A DNA stretch of 64,000 bases from the NCBI GenBank assembly GCA_017745175.1, contig JAGHZY010000015.1, forward strand, positions 1 to 64,000. The letters are read 5' to 3'. This stretch comes from Sphingopyxis sp. GTDB lineage: Bacteria; Pseudomonadota; Alphaproteobacteria; Sphingomonadales; Sphingomonadaceae. Each line of letters starts with the position of its first letter. The first letter of the stretch is position 1. Of this stretch, positions 9,402 to 18,195 are shown piece by piece. Made by a program: the position numbers and the translations under genes. The notes below the pieces were generated by a model, which was not told the DNA's origin, made no database searches, and saw nothing but the letters and a program-made list of their open reading frames with translations.

Positions 9402-10919
9402 ATGAAATCGGGTCTGTCGCTCATCGCCCTGGCGCTCGCCGCCGCCACGCCTGCCATCGTCCACGCGCAGGACAAGGCCGAAGACGCCGGTGCTTCAAAG
9501 GCGAAGGCCGAAAAACCCGCCGACTACGAACCGCAGGTCCGCACCACGAAGCTGTCGGGGACCTTCGGCGGCCAGCGGATCAACTATGCCGCGACGATCG
9601 GCGAGACGATCATCAGGAACAAGGACGGCGTGCCCGAAGTCGCGGTCGTCACCACGTCATACATCAAGGAACCGCGCGACCCGAACCGCCCGATCACCTT
9701 CCTGTTCAACGGCGGCCCGGGGTCGGGTACTGTCTGGCTGATGATGGGGGCGTTCGGGCCGAAGCGCGTCGCGATTCCCGGCACCGGCGTCGACGACGGC
9801 GCTCCGCCCTATCCGATCGTCGACAATCCCGACGCGCTGCTCGACGTCACCGACGTCGTCTTCATCGACCCGCCGGGCACCGGCTTCTCGCACCTGATCG
9901 GCAAGGCCGACCCCAAGGATTATTACGGGGTGACGCAGGACGCGAAGCTCGTCGCCGAAGTGATCCGCCGCTGGCTCAACGACAATGGCCGCTGGAACAG
10001 CCCCAAATTCCTCGGCGGCGAAAGCTATGGCACGACGCGCTCGGCCGCGGTCGCGAACCAGCTGATGAACGAGACGTACAACGACGTCGGCCTCAACGGC
10101 ATCATCCTCATCTCGACCGTGCTCGATTTCGCGGCTGGCGCCGACACGCCGGGCAACGAACTGTCGCCGATCACCAATCTGCCCTCGATGGCGGCTACCG
10201 CGCTTTATCACGGCAAGGCGACCGCGCCCTCGGTCGAAGCCTTCGTCGAGGAAGCGCGGCAATGGGCGATCGGTCCCTATGCCACGGCGCTGCTCAAGGG
10301 CCAGAAGCTGCAGGGCGAGGAACGCGCCGCGATCCGCCGCGAGCTCGCACGCTTCACCGGCCTCTCCGAAACCTATCTGGAGAACGCCGACCTGCGCGTC
10401 ACGCCGCAGCGTTTCTACAAGGAACTGCTGCGCGATCGCGGGCTGACCGTCGGCCGTCTCGACAGCCGCTACACCGGCAAGGATTATGACAATGCCGGCG
10501 AAGGCCCCGACAACGACCCCAGCTTCTATGGCATCGATGCGTCCTACACGGCCGCGATCAACAGCTGGGCACGCGACGGGCTGGGATTCAAGACCGATCG
10601 CGAATATCAGTCGATCGGCCGGATCGGCGGACAATGGGACTGGCGGATCGGCGACCGCGACAGCAACTCCTATCTCAACGTCGCGCCCTATATCGGGCAG
10701 GCGCTGCGCGAGAATTCGGGGCTGAAGGTCCTCGTCGCGCAGGGCTATTATGACTTCGCGACGCCCTTTTTCGCCGCCGAATATGCGCTGTCGCGCACCG
10801 GCATCCCGCAGGATCGCATCCAGTACACTTACTACGGCGCAGGCCACATGATGTATATCCGCGACGAGGACCGGCACAAATTGTCGGCCGACGTCCGGGC
10901 GTTCATTCGCGGGCGGTAG
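9402..10919 (+). CDS. Secreted S10-family serine carboxypeptidase-like protein
   Basis: A 505-residue exported peptidase. Residues 1-22 form a signal peptide ending AIVHA-Q. The alpha/beta hydrolase elements of family S10 are present: oxyanion-region LFNGGPGSG (101-109), nucleophile motif GGESYG with Ser208, an acid loop at GYYDFATPF and a late histidine in YYGAGHMMYI. GGGAGAAATAT precedes the ATG. It probably releases C-terminal residues from peptides in the periplasm or outside the cell. A palindromic repeat follows the gene. Confidence 0.88.
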   Translation: MKSGLSLIALALAAATPAIVHAQDKAEDAGASKAKAEKPADYEPQVRTTKLSGTFGGQRINYAATIGETIIRNKDGVPEVAVVTTSYIKEPRDPNRPITFLFNGGPGSGTVWLMMGAFGPKRVAIPGTGVDDGAPPYPIVDNPDALLDVTDVVFIDPPGTGFSHLIGKADPKDYYGVTQDAKLVAEVIRRWLNDNGRWNSPKFLGGESYGTTRSAAVANQLMNETYNDVGLNGIILISTVLDFAAGADTPGNELSPITNLPSMAATALYHGKATAPSVEAFVEEARQWAIGPYATALLKGQKLQGEERAAIRRELARFTGLSETYLENADLRVTPQRFYKELLRDRGLTVGRLDSRYTGKDYDNAGEGPDNDPSFYGIDASYTAAINSWARDGLGFKTDREYQSIGRIGGQWDWRIGDRDSNSYLNVAPYIGQALRENSGLKVLVAQGYYDFATPFFAAEYALSRTGIPQDRIQYTYYGAGHMMYIRDEDRHKLSADVRAFIRGR

Positions 10920-10932
10920 GAACGACCCTTAA

Positions 10933-11058
10933 CGACCGGAAGCTGCCACTCTCTTTCGTCGTCACCCCGGACTTGATCCGGGGTCCATGACTTCAGCGCT
11001 GCGATGGATCCCGGATCGAGTCCGGGATGACGAATGTCTGGAATCCACCCCGAAGCCG
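10933..11058. repeat. Dispersed palindromic (REP-like) repeat, copy 1
   Basis: A 126-bp element built of two palindromes in opposite orientation: GTCACCCCGGACTTGATCCG with its mirrored continuation, and the related TGGATCCCGGATC half about 35 bp later. It differs at only 7 of 126 positions from the copy at 17153-17278. It lies between the ends of two converging genes, so it may also stop transcription or stabilise mRNA ends. Confidence 0.85.
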
Positions 11059-11064
11059 CCATGC

Positions 11065-11502
11065 CTACCGCAACACGCCCTTCGCCGCCTGCGCCCGCGC
11101 ATAAAGATAGAGCGCGATCAGCACGACCCAGATCACCGCGGTGAAGATCATCGGGAAGCTGCCGAACAGGCGCATCAGGTCGGCATAATGCATGCCGAAT
11201 TGATAGATGCAGCTGATCGCGAGCCCGAGCAGCGAGATCAGGAACGCCGTCACCGCGTGGCGGCTCCGCATCAGAAGCAACACCGACCCGAGCAGCGATC
11301 CCCAGACGCCGAGCGCCCAGCCGACGTTCGCCCATATCGGGAAACTCGCGAACCAGGCTTGCTGTTCGGGCGTGAAGGCCGCCAGATATTCGGCATTGCC
11401 CATCTTGGTCATCGTATAGTCGAGCGCGCCAAAGGCGTTCCAGACCAGCGACACCGCCCCGACGACCCAGATGTGCCACGGCGTTTTGACTGCTTCGGCC
11501 AT
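11065..11502 (-). CDS. Small four-helix membrane protein, function unknown
   Basis: A 145-residue protein with four hydrophobic helices (IWVVGAVSLVWNAFGALDY, WALGVWGSLLGSVLLLM, AVTAFLISLLGLAISCIY and IFTAVIWVVLIALYLYA). I do not recognise a characterised family; such proteins are often labelled sugar transporters with little support. The start MAEAVKT has a clear GGAGGGGGAG ribosome binding site. It converges on the S10 peptidase gene across the palindromic repeat. Confidence 0.75.
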   Translation of the reverse strand: MAEAVKTPWHIWVVGAVSLVWNAFGALDYTMTKMGNAEYLAAFTPEQQAWFASFPIWANVGWALGVWGSLLGSVLLLMRSRHAVTAFLISLLGLAISCIYQFGMHYADLMRLFGSFPMIFTAVIWVVLIALYLYARAQAAKGVLR

Positions 11503-11705
11503 ATTCACTCCCCCTCCAGAAAGATCAGCCAAAATTACCAGAATTTTCCGTCGCCAGCAACATGGTGATATAGTAACGCAATACAGCAATGTTGCGGTCG
11601 AAATAACCGATGTCGTGGCAGGTGCGCGCCTGCATCACCGCGCCTTCCATCGCGGGCCTTGTCAAGAGGCTTGGCAACCGCGCGCGGGGACGCGATATGC
11701 CTCGC

Positions 11706-12404
11706 ATGTGTGTCGTCGCCCTTGCCCACCGCGTCCATCCCGACTGGCCCCGCATCCTCATCGGCAACCGTGACGAGTTCCACGCGCGTCCGGCCGCCCC
11801 GCTTCATGAATGGGATGACGGCAGCGGCATTGTTGCCGGGCGCGACCTGCAGGCAGGCGGAACGTGGCTCGGCGTGCACAGGCCGAGCGGGCGCACCGTC
11901 GTCGTCACCAATGTCCGCGGCGCGATGCCCGATCCCGCGAAGGAATCGCGCGGCGCGCTCGTGTCCGACCTGCTGCGCGGCGAAGGGCGCTTTGCCGACC
12001 CCGCGTCGGAGGATCTGCCGCGCTTCAACGCGTTCAACCTGTTTGCGGTGGGCATCGACCAGGCACGATTGCTGACCAACCGGCCGGTCCCGCTGATCAT
12101 GCCGCTCGAACCCGGCGTCCATGCGCTCGCCAACGAGCCCGTCGACGCCCCCTGCCCACGCGCCGAGCGACTGCGCGTCGCGCTCGAAACGGCCGTGCGA
12201 ACCGGTACCGATCCCGCAAGCCTGCTCGACACGCTGATGGCGGAAGATGATCCCGCGCTCTTCCTGCGCGGCGACGTCTACGGCACCCGCGCCTCGACGC
12301 TTGTCCTGCTGTCGGCAGACGGCATGGCCCGGATGACCGAGCGCCGATACGAAGCGGGCGGCCGTCCCGCCGGAACGACCGCCCTCGAATTTCGGATCGG
12401 CTGA
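11706..12404 (+). CDS. TANGO2/NRDE family protein
   Basis: A 232-residue member of the TANGO2 family (named NRDE for its motif), seen in bacteria and in eukaryotic haem/lipid trafficking proteins. The signature ILIGNRDEFHARP is at residues 15-27 and GGTWLGV follows at about 51. The start at Met-Cys was chosen because family members carry Cys2; an ATG three codons upstream (11697) has the better-spaced GGGGA site and is a real alternative. The biochemical function in bacteria is not settled. Confidence 0.85.
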   Translation: MCVVALAHRVHPDWPRILIGNRDEFHARPAAPLHEWDDGSGIVAGRDLQAGGTWLGVHRPSGRTVVVTNVRGAMPDPAKESRGALVSDLLRGEGRFADPASEDLPRFNAFNLFAVGIDQARLLTNRPVPLIMPLEPGVHALANEPVDAPCPRAERLRVALETAVRTGTDPASLLDTLMAEDDPALFLRGDVYGTRASTLVLLSADGMARMTERRYEAGGRPAGTTALEFRIG

Positions 12405-12415
12405 GCCGGCGAAAC

Positions 12416-12964
12416 TTATTTCGGCGCCAGCACCATCAGCATCTGGCGGCCTTCGGTGCGCGGATGGGCCTCGACCTTCGCGACCTCGGCGGTCATCTCG
12501 GCGACGCGCTGGAGCACGTTGAGGCCGAGCTGGGTGTGGCTCATCTCGCGGCCGCGGAAGCGCATGGTCATCTTGACCTTGTCGCCTTCCTCGAGGAAGT
12601 CGAAGACCTTCTTCATCTTCACCTCGAAATCATGATCGTCGATATTCGGACGCATCTTGATCTCTTTGATTTCCTGCGTCTTCTGGCTCTTGCGCGCGAG
12701 GTTCGCCTTTTTCTGCGCCTCGTACTTGAACTTGCCGACGTCGAGGAATTTGCACACCGGCGGATCGGCGTTCGGGGATACTTCCACCAGGTCGAGCCCG
12801 ACCTCGGCCGCCTGCTCGATCGCTTCGGCCGTCAGCATCACGCCCAGATTTTCACCTTCCTCGTCGATCACACGGACTTTCGGGGAGGCGATGAATTCAT
12901 TGTATCGCGGGCCGTTCTTGGGCGGCATCGGTGCCATCGGGCGACGGGTCATGGGCGGTGGTAT
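12416..12964 (-). CDS. infC: Translation initiation factor IF-3
   Basis: IF-3 binds the 30S subunit and checks the initiator tRNA and start codon. The product matches the full family: [20 protein letters not shown] for the N-domain, then the linker helix rich in [19 protein letters not shown], and the C-domain ([19 protein letters not shown]). The first ATG (12952-12950) gives 178 residues, but an in-frame ATA (12964-12962) lies 8 nt after AGGAG (12977-12973), while the ATG is 20 nt away from it. infC genes are known to use rare starts such as AUU for autoregulation, so the ATA start is favoured here as an inference. Confidence 0.95.
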   Translation of the reverse strand: MPPPMTRRPMAPMPPKNGPRYNEFIASPKVRVIDEEGENLGVMLTAEAIEQAAEVGLDLVEVSPNADPPVCKFLDVGKFKYEAQKKANLARKSQKTQEIKEIKMRPNIDDHDFEVKMKKVFDFLEEGDKVKMTMRFRGREMSHTQLGLNVLQRVAEMTAEVAKVEAHPRTEGRQMLMVLAPK

Positions 12965-13123
12965 AGCTGTATCTCCTGAAACATTTAAAACGGGCGTGCG
13001 GCATCGACGCCGGAACACGCGCGATTGTCATATAGTGATCGCGGCGCGGCCGTAAAGGCCACCCCGCCTTTCCGATACCGGTTTTCGGCCAACTGTGGCC
13101 GGTCTGCCACGCTCAGGCGCGGC

Positions 13124-14311
13124 TCACCATTTGGTCGGTGCGGGGTCGACGACGCGGAAGCCGCCGGCGCCGATTTCGCTGACCTCGAGCGCACGTTCGG
13201 CGATCCCGCGATTGCTGAAGCGGAAGATGCCGTCGATCCCGCCGAAACCGTCGGCGGCAAGCAGACGGTTCGTCGGGAAATTGCTGCCCGGTTTCCAGTC
13301 GCGCGCGATACGCACGGTCAGCAGCACCGAATCATAGCCGAGGCTCGCAAGCCGGTACGGCGCCTTGCCGAAGCGCGTGCGATATTTGGTCGCGAGCTGG
13401 CCGTAGAGTCCGTCCGAAACGCTCGCGAACCATGCGCCGCGCATCGCGGCATTGCCGCCGAGCGCGGCGTCGGTGTTCCAGAGCTCGGTGCCGAGAATCT
13501 GCCTGTTCCCCGTCCCCTTGATCACCGGAACCGCGCGAATGGCATTGCCCCCGCTATCGGCGATCAGCACCGCGTCCATCGCGCCGGCATTGGCGATCCG
13601 CCGCGCCGCGCCCGACAGCGCGGTCGCGCTGCGGTCATAGCTTTCGACCGCAACGAGCGTGCCGCCCGCATTGGCGACCGCAGCGCGGAACGCGGCCGCC
13701 GAGCGGTCGCCATAGACATTCTTCGGCACGAGCGCGCCGAAGCGCTGATGTCCCTTCGCGCGCGAAAAGGCGACGACGCGCTCGACCGACTGGCCGGGGA
13801 CGAAGCCCATGATGAAGACGCCGTTGCCCGCGACGCCGCTGTCGTTCGAGAAGCTCAATACCGGCACCTTCGCGTCGCGCGCGATCGGCGCGACCGCGGC
13901 GACATCTTCGCTGAGCAAAGGCCCGAGGATCAGCTTGTTGCCGTCGGCGACCGCCTGCCGCGCCGCGGCTGCGGCGCCGAGCGCGGTGTCATAGGTGGTG
14001 ATGCGCACGCGCTCGGTACGCGAGTCGAGCAGCGCGAGCGTGGTCGCATTGGCGATCGCGGTGCCGACATCGGCATTCGCACCGGTCTGCGGCACGAGCA
14101 GCGCGACGCGGTGGCGATCGGTGTCGGTGGGCAGGCCGGGTCCGACGTTATCGTCGGGGTTGGTCGGCGGCGGCGGGGTCGCCGGGCCGTTCGACTTCGG
14201 AACGACCTGACACGCCGCGAGCAGGCCCGCCATCGCCACCACACCGAGCCTGCGCAGCATCTGGCGACGCGCCGGTGCATATCCTTGGCGCTGGTCGGCA
14301 GTTTCTGCCAT
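13124..14311 (-). CDS. Penicillin-binding protein activator (LpoA/LppC-like) lipoprotein
   Basis: A 395-residue outer-membrane-type lipoprotein with a periplasmic-binding-protein fold, related to LppC/LpoA, which activates PBP1A in enterics. The lipobox LLAAC puts Cys34 as the lipidated residue. It is followed by a Pro-rich linker (TPPPPTNP) and then the LivJ-like core beginning HRVALLVPQTGANADVG. It is divergent from rsmI with overlapping 5' ends, the classical LppC/rsmI arrangement. The start is uncertain: ATGs at 14338, 14323, 14311 and 14260 all keep the signal peptide. Confidence 0.85.
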   Translation of the reverse strand: MAETADQRQGYAPARRQMLRRLGVVAMAGLLAACQVVPKSNGPATPPPPTNPDDNVGPGLPTDTDRHRVALLVPQTGANADVGTAIANATTLALLDSRTERVRITTYDTALGAAAAARQAVADGNKLILGPLLSEDVAAVAPIARDAKVPVLSFSNDSGVAGNGVFIMGFVPGQSVERVVAFSRAKGHQRFGALVPKNVYGDRSAAAFRAAVANAGGTLVAVESYDRSATALSGAARRIANAGAMDAVLIADSGGNAIRAVPVIKGTGNRQILGTELWNTDAALGGNAAMRGAWFASVSDGLYGQLATKYRTRFGKAPYRLASLGYDSVLLTVRIARDWKPGSNFPTNRLLAADGFGGIDGIFRFSNRGIAERALEVSEIGAGGFRVVDPAPTKW

Positions 14312-14321
14312 TTTCGGCGTC

Positions 14322-15182
14322 ATGCCAGATTCGAACATCTCAGATTCTCCCTTGCCCGGTCTCTATATCGTCGCGACGCCCATCGGCAACCTCGGCGACA
14401 TCGGCACGCGCGCGGCCAGAACGCTCGCCTCCGCCGACGTGATCGCCGCAGAGGATACGCGCGTGACCGCGAAGCTCCTGTCGCATCTGGGATTGCGTGT
14501 GCCGATGACCCCCTATCATGATCATAGCGACGAACGCACACGCGCCGCGCTGGTTGCGCGCATGGAACAGGAAGTTGTCGTTTTGGTGTCGGACGCCGGC
14601 ACCCCGCTGATTTCGGACCCGGGGTACAAGCTCGTGCGCGACGCGCGCGCCGCAGGGCGTCATGTCACCACGCTGCCCGGCCCGTGCGCCGCGATCGCCG
14701 CGATCACCCTGTCGGGCCTGCCGAGCGACCGTTTCCTCTTCGCGGGCTTCCTGCCCAACAAGGCGAAGGCGCGCGCTGACACGCTCGCCGAATTCGCGGC
14801 GCTGCGCGCCACGCTCGTCTTCTACGAAAGCGGACCGCGATTGTCGGCGTCGCTTGCGGCGATGGCCGAGGGGCTCGGCGACCGCGAGGCGGCGGTCGCG
14901 CGCGAGATCAGCAAGATGTTCGAGGAATGCGTCACCGGCACGCTGACCGGGCTTTCCGCGCGCTATGCCGACGCGCCGCCGAAGGGCGAGATCGTCGTGA
15001 TCGTCGGTCCGCCCGGCGAGGCGGAGGCCGAAGAGGCCGACGATGCGACGCTGGACGCGGCACTCCGCGACGCGATGGCCGACAAGCCCGTCGCGCAGGC
15101 GGCCAAAGCCGTCGCCAAACGCTTCGGGCTCGACCGTCACGAGGTCTACGCCCGCGCGCTGACACTGAAAGAACAGGCTTGA
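14322..15182 (+). CDS. rsmI: 16S rRNA (cytidine1402-2'-O)-methyltransferase
   Basis: RsmI methylates the ribose of C1402 in 16S rRNA with S-adenosylmethionine. The 286-residue product has the tetrapyrrole-methylase fold signatures LYIVATPIGNLGDIGTRA (14-31), AEDTRVTAKLL, VVLVSDAGTPLISDPG and LPGPCAAIAAITLSGLP. The length fits the family. It heads an apparent operon with the YraN-family gene, gshB and dedA, and is divergent from the LppC-like gene, as in many proteobacteria. Confidence 0.95.
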   Translation: MPDSNISDSPLPGLYIVATPIGNLGDIGTRAARTLASADVIAAEDTRVTAKLLSHLGLRVPMTPYHDHSDERTRAALVARMEQEVVVLVSDAGTPLISDPGYKLVRDARAAGRHVTTLPGPCAAIAAITLSGLPSDRFLFAGFLPNKAKARADTLAEFAALRATLVFYESGPRLSASLAAMAEGLGDREAAVAREISKMFEECVTGTLTGLSARYADAPPKGEIVVIVGPPGEAEAEEADDATLDAALRDAMADKPVAQAAKAVAKRFGLDRHEVYARALTLKEQA

Positions 15183-15529
15183 ACCGCGCCGCCGCCGAAG
15201 CACGCGGGCGCCGGGCCGAACGCCGCGCGGCATGGTGGCTGCGCCTCCACGGCTGGCGCATTCTCGGCGAGCGGCTGCGCGTTCCCGTCGGCGAAGTCGA
15301 CCTGATCGCGCGGCGCGGCCGTACGGTCGCCTTCATCGAGGTCAAATGGCGCGAGCGGGCGGCGGACCTCGACCTCGCGATCGACCCGTACCGCCTGCGC
15401 CGTGTCGCCGCGGCCGCGGGAATGCTCGCCCCGCGCTTCGCCCGGCCGCGCGATGATATCCGCATCGACGTGATGCTCCTTGCGCCGCGGCGCCTGCCGC
15501 GCCATCTGATCCACGTCTGGCAACCCTGA
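15179..15529 (+). CDS. YraN family (UPF0102) protein
   Basis: A 116-residue small protein with a restriction-endonuclease-like fold. The family motif VGEVDLIARRGRTVAFIEVK is present at about 37-56, with the E-V-D and E-V-K elements that form the nuclease-like site. It starts with TTG overlapping the rsmI stop codon (TTGA), indicating translational coupling. Its cellular role is not established, though it is almost always next to rsmI. Confidence 0.88.
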   Translation: MNRAAAEARGRRAERRAAWWLRLHGWRILGERLRVPVGEVDLIARRGRTVAFIEVKWRERAADLDLAIDPYRLRRVAAAAGMLAPRFARPRDDIRIDVMLLAPRRLPRHLIHVWQP

Positions 15530-15538
15530 GGAAGAAAT

Positions 15539-16489
15539 ATGACCCTGCGCGCCGCGGTACAAATGGACCCGATGGACGGTATCAACATCGGGGGCGACAG
15601 CAGTTTTGCGCTGATCCTGAAGGCGCTCGAACGCGGTTACGAGCTCTATCACTATGACGTGCGCGGGCTGACATGGGAGGCCGGCCGGCTGACAACGAAG
15701 GCGCATCGCATCCTCGAGGCGCAGCGCGAGGCCGGCGCTCACTACAAGTTCGGCGACGAAGTGCTGCTCGATCTCGGCCGCGACGTCGATGTCGTGCTGA
15801 TGCGGCAGGATCCGCCCTTCGACCTCGGCTATCTCACCGGCACCTGGCTGCTCGAGCGCATTCGCCACGAAACGCTTGTCGTCAACGACCCCGTTTCGGT
15901 GCGTAACGCGCCCGAAAAAGTGTTCGTGCTCGATTTCCCCGAATTCATGCCGCCGACGATGGTCACGCGCAGCCTCGATGCAGTGAAGGATTTCCAGGCG
16001 CGCCACGGCGCCGTCGTGATCAAGCCGCTCCACGGCAACGGGGGCAAGGCGGTATTCAGGATCGACGCCGACGGCAGCAATCTCGGCGCGCTCGTCGAAC
16101 TGTTCGGACAGGTCTGGCCCGAACCCTTCATGGTCCAGCAATTCCTGCCGAGCGTCAGCAAGGGCGACAAGCGCATCGTGCTCGTCGACGGCGAGGTCGC
16201 GGGCGCGATCAACCGCAAGCCCGGCGAAGGCGAATTCCGCTCGAACCTCGCGGTCGGCGGCTATGCGGAGGCGGCGGACCTCACTCCGCGCGAGCAGGAG
16301 ATATGTGACGTCTTGGGCCCACAGCTTCGCGAACGCGGACTGGTGTTCGTCGGCATCGACGTGATCGGCGGCGAATGGCTGACCGAAATCAACATCACTT
16401 CGCCCACCGGGATCGTCGCGATCGACCGTTTCAACAACAGCGATACGGCGGGGATGATCTGGGACGCGATTCTGCGACGCATCGGCTGA
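15539..16489 (+). CDS. gshB: Glutathione synthase
   Basis: ATP-grasp enzyme that joins gamma-glutamylcysteine and glycine. The 316-residue product shows MDPMDGINIGGDSSFALI near the N-terminus, the MRQDPPFDLGYLT substrate loop, ATP-grasp strands VVIKPLHGNGGKAVFRI, and a C-terminal EINITSPTGI metal/ATP motif. GAGGAAGAAAT precedes the ATG. It lies 9 bp after the YraN-family gene in the rsmI run. Confidence 0.97.
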   Translation: MTLRAAVQMDPMDGINIGGDSSFALILKALERGYELYHYDVRGLTWEAGRLTTKAHRILEAQREAGAHYKFGDEVLLDLGRDVDVVLMRQDPPFDLGYLTGTWLLERIRHETLVVNDPVSVRNAPEKVFVLDFPEFMPPTMVTRSLDAVKDFQARHGAVVIKPLHGNGGKAVFRIDADGSNLGALVELFGQVWPEPFMVQQFLPSVSKGDKRIVLVDGEVAGAINRKPGEGEFRSNLAVGGYAEAADLTPREQEICDVLGPQLRERGLVFVGIDVIGGEWLTEINITSPTGIVAIDRFNNSDTAGMIWDAILRRIG

Positions 16490-16511
16490 CCGCCCCGCGC
16501 GTTCCCTTCGC

Positions 16512-17120
16512 ATGACCGACTTCATCCTGAATCTGATCCAGAGCTGGGGCTATGCGGGGATTTTCGTCCTCATGTTCCTCGAAAATGTGTTCCCGCCGAT
16601 CCCGTCCGAAGTGATCATGGGCCTCGGCGGCATCGCCGTTGCCAAGGGCCATTTCGATTTCCGGACACTCGTCGCGGTCGCGGTCGCGGGGACGACCGCG
16701 GGCAACTGGATCTGGTACGCGATCGGCCGCTGGATCGGCTATGAAAGGCTCAAACCGTTCATCGACCGCCACGGCCGCTGGCTGACGCTCGACTGGGCCG
16801 AGGTCGAGCGGCTGCACGCCTTCTTCCTGAAATATGGCCCCGCGATCGTCTTCGCCGCACGCTTCATGCCCGTCGCGCGGACGATGGTGTCGCTTCCCGC
16901 CGGCATGGTGCGGATGAATCAGGCGAAGTTCCTGCTCTGGACCGCCGCGGGTTCGACGATCTGGATCGCCGCGCTTGCCGGCGCGGGCAACTGGTTCGGC
17001 GGCCGGTTCGCCAACCTCGACGCGTTTGTGGGGCCGGTGGCGCTGGTCGCGATCGGTTCGCTCGTCGTGGTCTATATCTATCGCGTGGTGACGTGGAAGC
17101 CGAAGACAAGGGGCGAATGA
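16512..17120 (+). CDS. DedA family membrane protein
   Basis: A 202-residue inner-membrane protein of the DedA/SNARE-associated family, which includes undecaprenyl-phosphate and other lipid flippases. The signature FLENVFPPIPSEVIMGLGG (residues 22-40) is present, as is the FAARFMPVARTMVSLPAGM segment. It has about five hydrophobic helices. It follows gshB by 22 bp, so it is probably in the same transcript. The lipid it handles is not defined. Confidence 0.9.
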   Translation: MTDFILNLIQSWGYAGIFVLMFLENVFPPIPSEVIMGLGGIAVAKGHFDFRTLVAVAVAGTTAGNWIWYAIGRWIGYERLKPFIDRHGRWLTLDWAEVERLHAFFLKYGPAIVFAARFMPVARTMVSLPAGMVRMNQAKFLLWTAAGSTIWIAALAGAGNWFGGRFANLDAFVGPVALVAIGSLVVVYIYRVVTWKPKTRGE

Positions 17121-17152
17121 TCCAACCTGTCATCGACAGCGATGGCAGTTTT

Positions 17153-17278
17153 CGACCGGAAGCGGCGACTCTCTTTCGTCGTCACCCCGGACTTGATCCG
17201 GGGTCCATGACTTCAGCGCCGCGATGGATCCCGGATCAAGTACGGGATGACGAATGTCTGGAATCCATCCCTAAGCCG
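17153..17278. repeat. Dispersed palindromic (REP-like) repeat, copy 2
   Basis: Second 126-bp copy, 119 of 126 positions identical to 10933-11058 with no gap. Both copies lie between the 3' ends of converging genes, here dedA and xerC. The outer halves GTCACCCCGGACTTGATCCG and CGGATCAAGTACGGGATGAC are inverted versions of one another. Confidence 0.85.
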
Positions 17279-17281
17279 ACG

Positions 17282-18172
17282 TCACGCCCTTGGATGCGCG
17301 CTCCGGTATATGTCGAGCAGGTGCGCGGCATCGACCGCGGTATAGACCTGCGTCGAGGCGAGGCTCGCGTGGCCGAGCAGTTCCTGCAGGCTGCGCAGAT
17401 CGGCTCCCCCCGCGAGCAGATGCGTCGCGAAGCTGTGCCGCAGCGCGTGCGGCGTCGTGCGTTCGGGCAGCCCCAGCGCGCGCCGCGCCGATCGCACGCT
17501 CGCACGCACGACGCCGGGCTGGAGCGGCCCGCCCCGCGCGCCGAGGAACAGCGGCATGTCCTTGGCGATCGGGTACGGGCAAGCCTCGGCATAGCGCGAC
17601 ACCGCATTTGCGACAGCGGGAAGGATCGGCACGATCCGCGTCTTGTTCCGCTTGCCGGTAACGCGCAGCGTGTCGCCGAGCGGCAACGCCGCGCCGGGCA
17701 ATCCCAACGCCTCCCCGATGCGTAACCCCGCGCCATAGAGCAACAGCAGCAGCGCGAAATCGCGCGCGCCAACCCAGCCCTGACGGGCGTTATCCTCAAC
17801 GTCCTGCGCCAATTGCAGCGCTTCCGCGGGCGCGACCGGCCGCGGCAGGCCCTTCTTGACCCGCGGCCCGCGTATCTGCGGCACACTGGCGTTCGAACCG
17901 CCGACGAAGCGCAGGAAGGTGCGCAGCGCCGAAAGCTCGCGCGCCGCCGACGCATTGCCGAGCCCCCCGGCGCGGCGTTCGGCGAGATAGGCGCGCAAAT
18001 CGTTCGGGGTCAGCGCCTTCAGCACGCGCTCATCGACCGCACCGCCGCGGTGCCGCGACAGGAAGGCGCTGAAACGCTCGGCGGTCGCGATATAGGCGCG
18101 GCGCGTATGCTCCGACCGGCGCTTCTCGTGCGCCAGATGGGCATCCCAGTCGCGGATCAATGTATCGCTCAA
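17282..18172 (-). CDS. xerC: Tyrosine recombinase XerC
   Basis: Site-specific recombinase that works with XerD to resolve chromosome dimers at dif. The 296-residue product has the N-terminal SAM-like DNA-binding domain (1-100) and the catalytic domain with Arg151 (LRIGEAL), Lys174, His242-x2-Arg245 (HALRHSF), His268 and nucleophile Tyr277 (STQVYT). The PHALRHSFATHLLAGGADLR box is XerC/D-like rather than phage integrase. No dif-like site was identified in this window. It is followed by the palindromic repeat. Confidence 0.93.
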   Translation of the reverse strand: MSDTLIRDWDAHLAHEKRRSEHTRRAYIATAERFSAFLSRHRGGAVDERVLKALTPNDLRAYLAERRAGGLGNASAARELSALRTFLRFVGGSNASVPQIRGPRVKKGLPRPVAPAEALQLAQDVEDNARQGWVGARDFALLLLLYGAGLRIGEALGLPGAALPLGDTLRVTGKRNKTRIVPILPAVANAVSRYAEACPYPIAKDMPLFLGARGGPLQPGVVRASVRSARRALGLPERTTPHALRHSFATHLLAGGADLRSLQELLGHASLASTQVYTAVDAAHLLDIYRSAHPRA

Positions 18173-18195
18173 GATCGGCCTCGCCTGGCCCGAAC

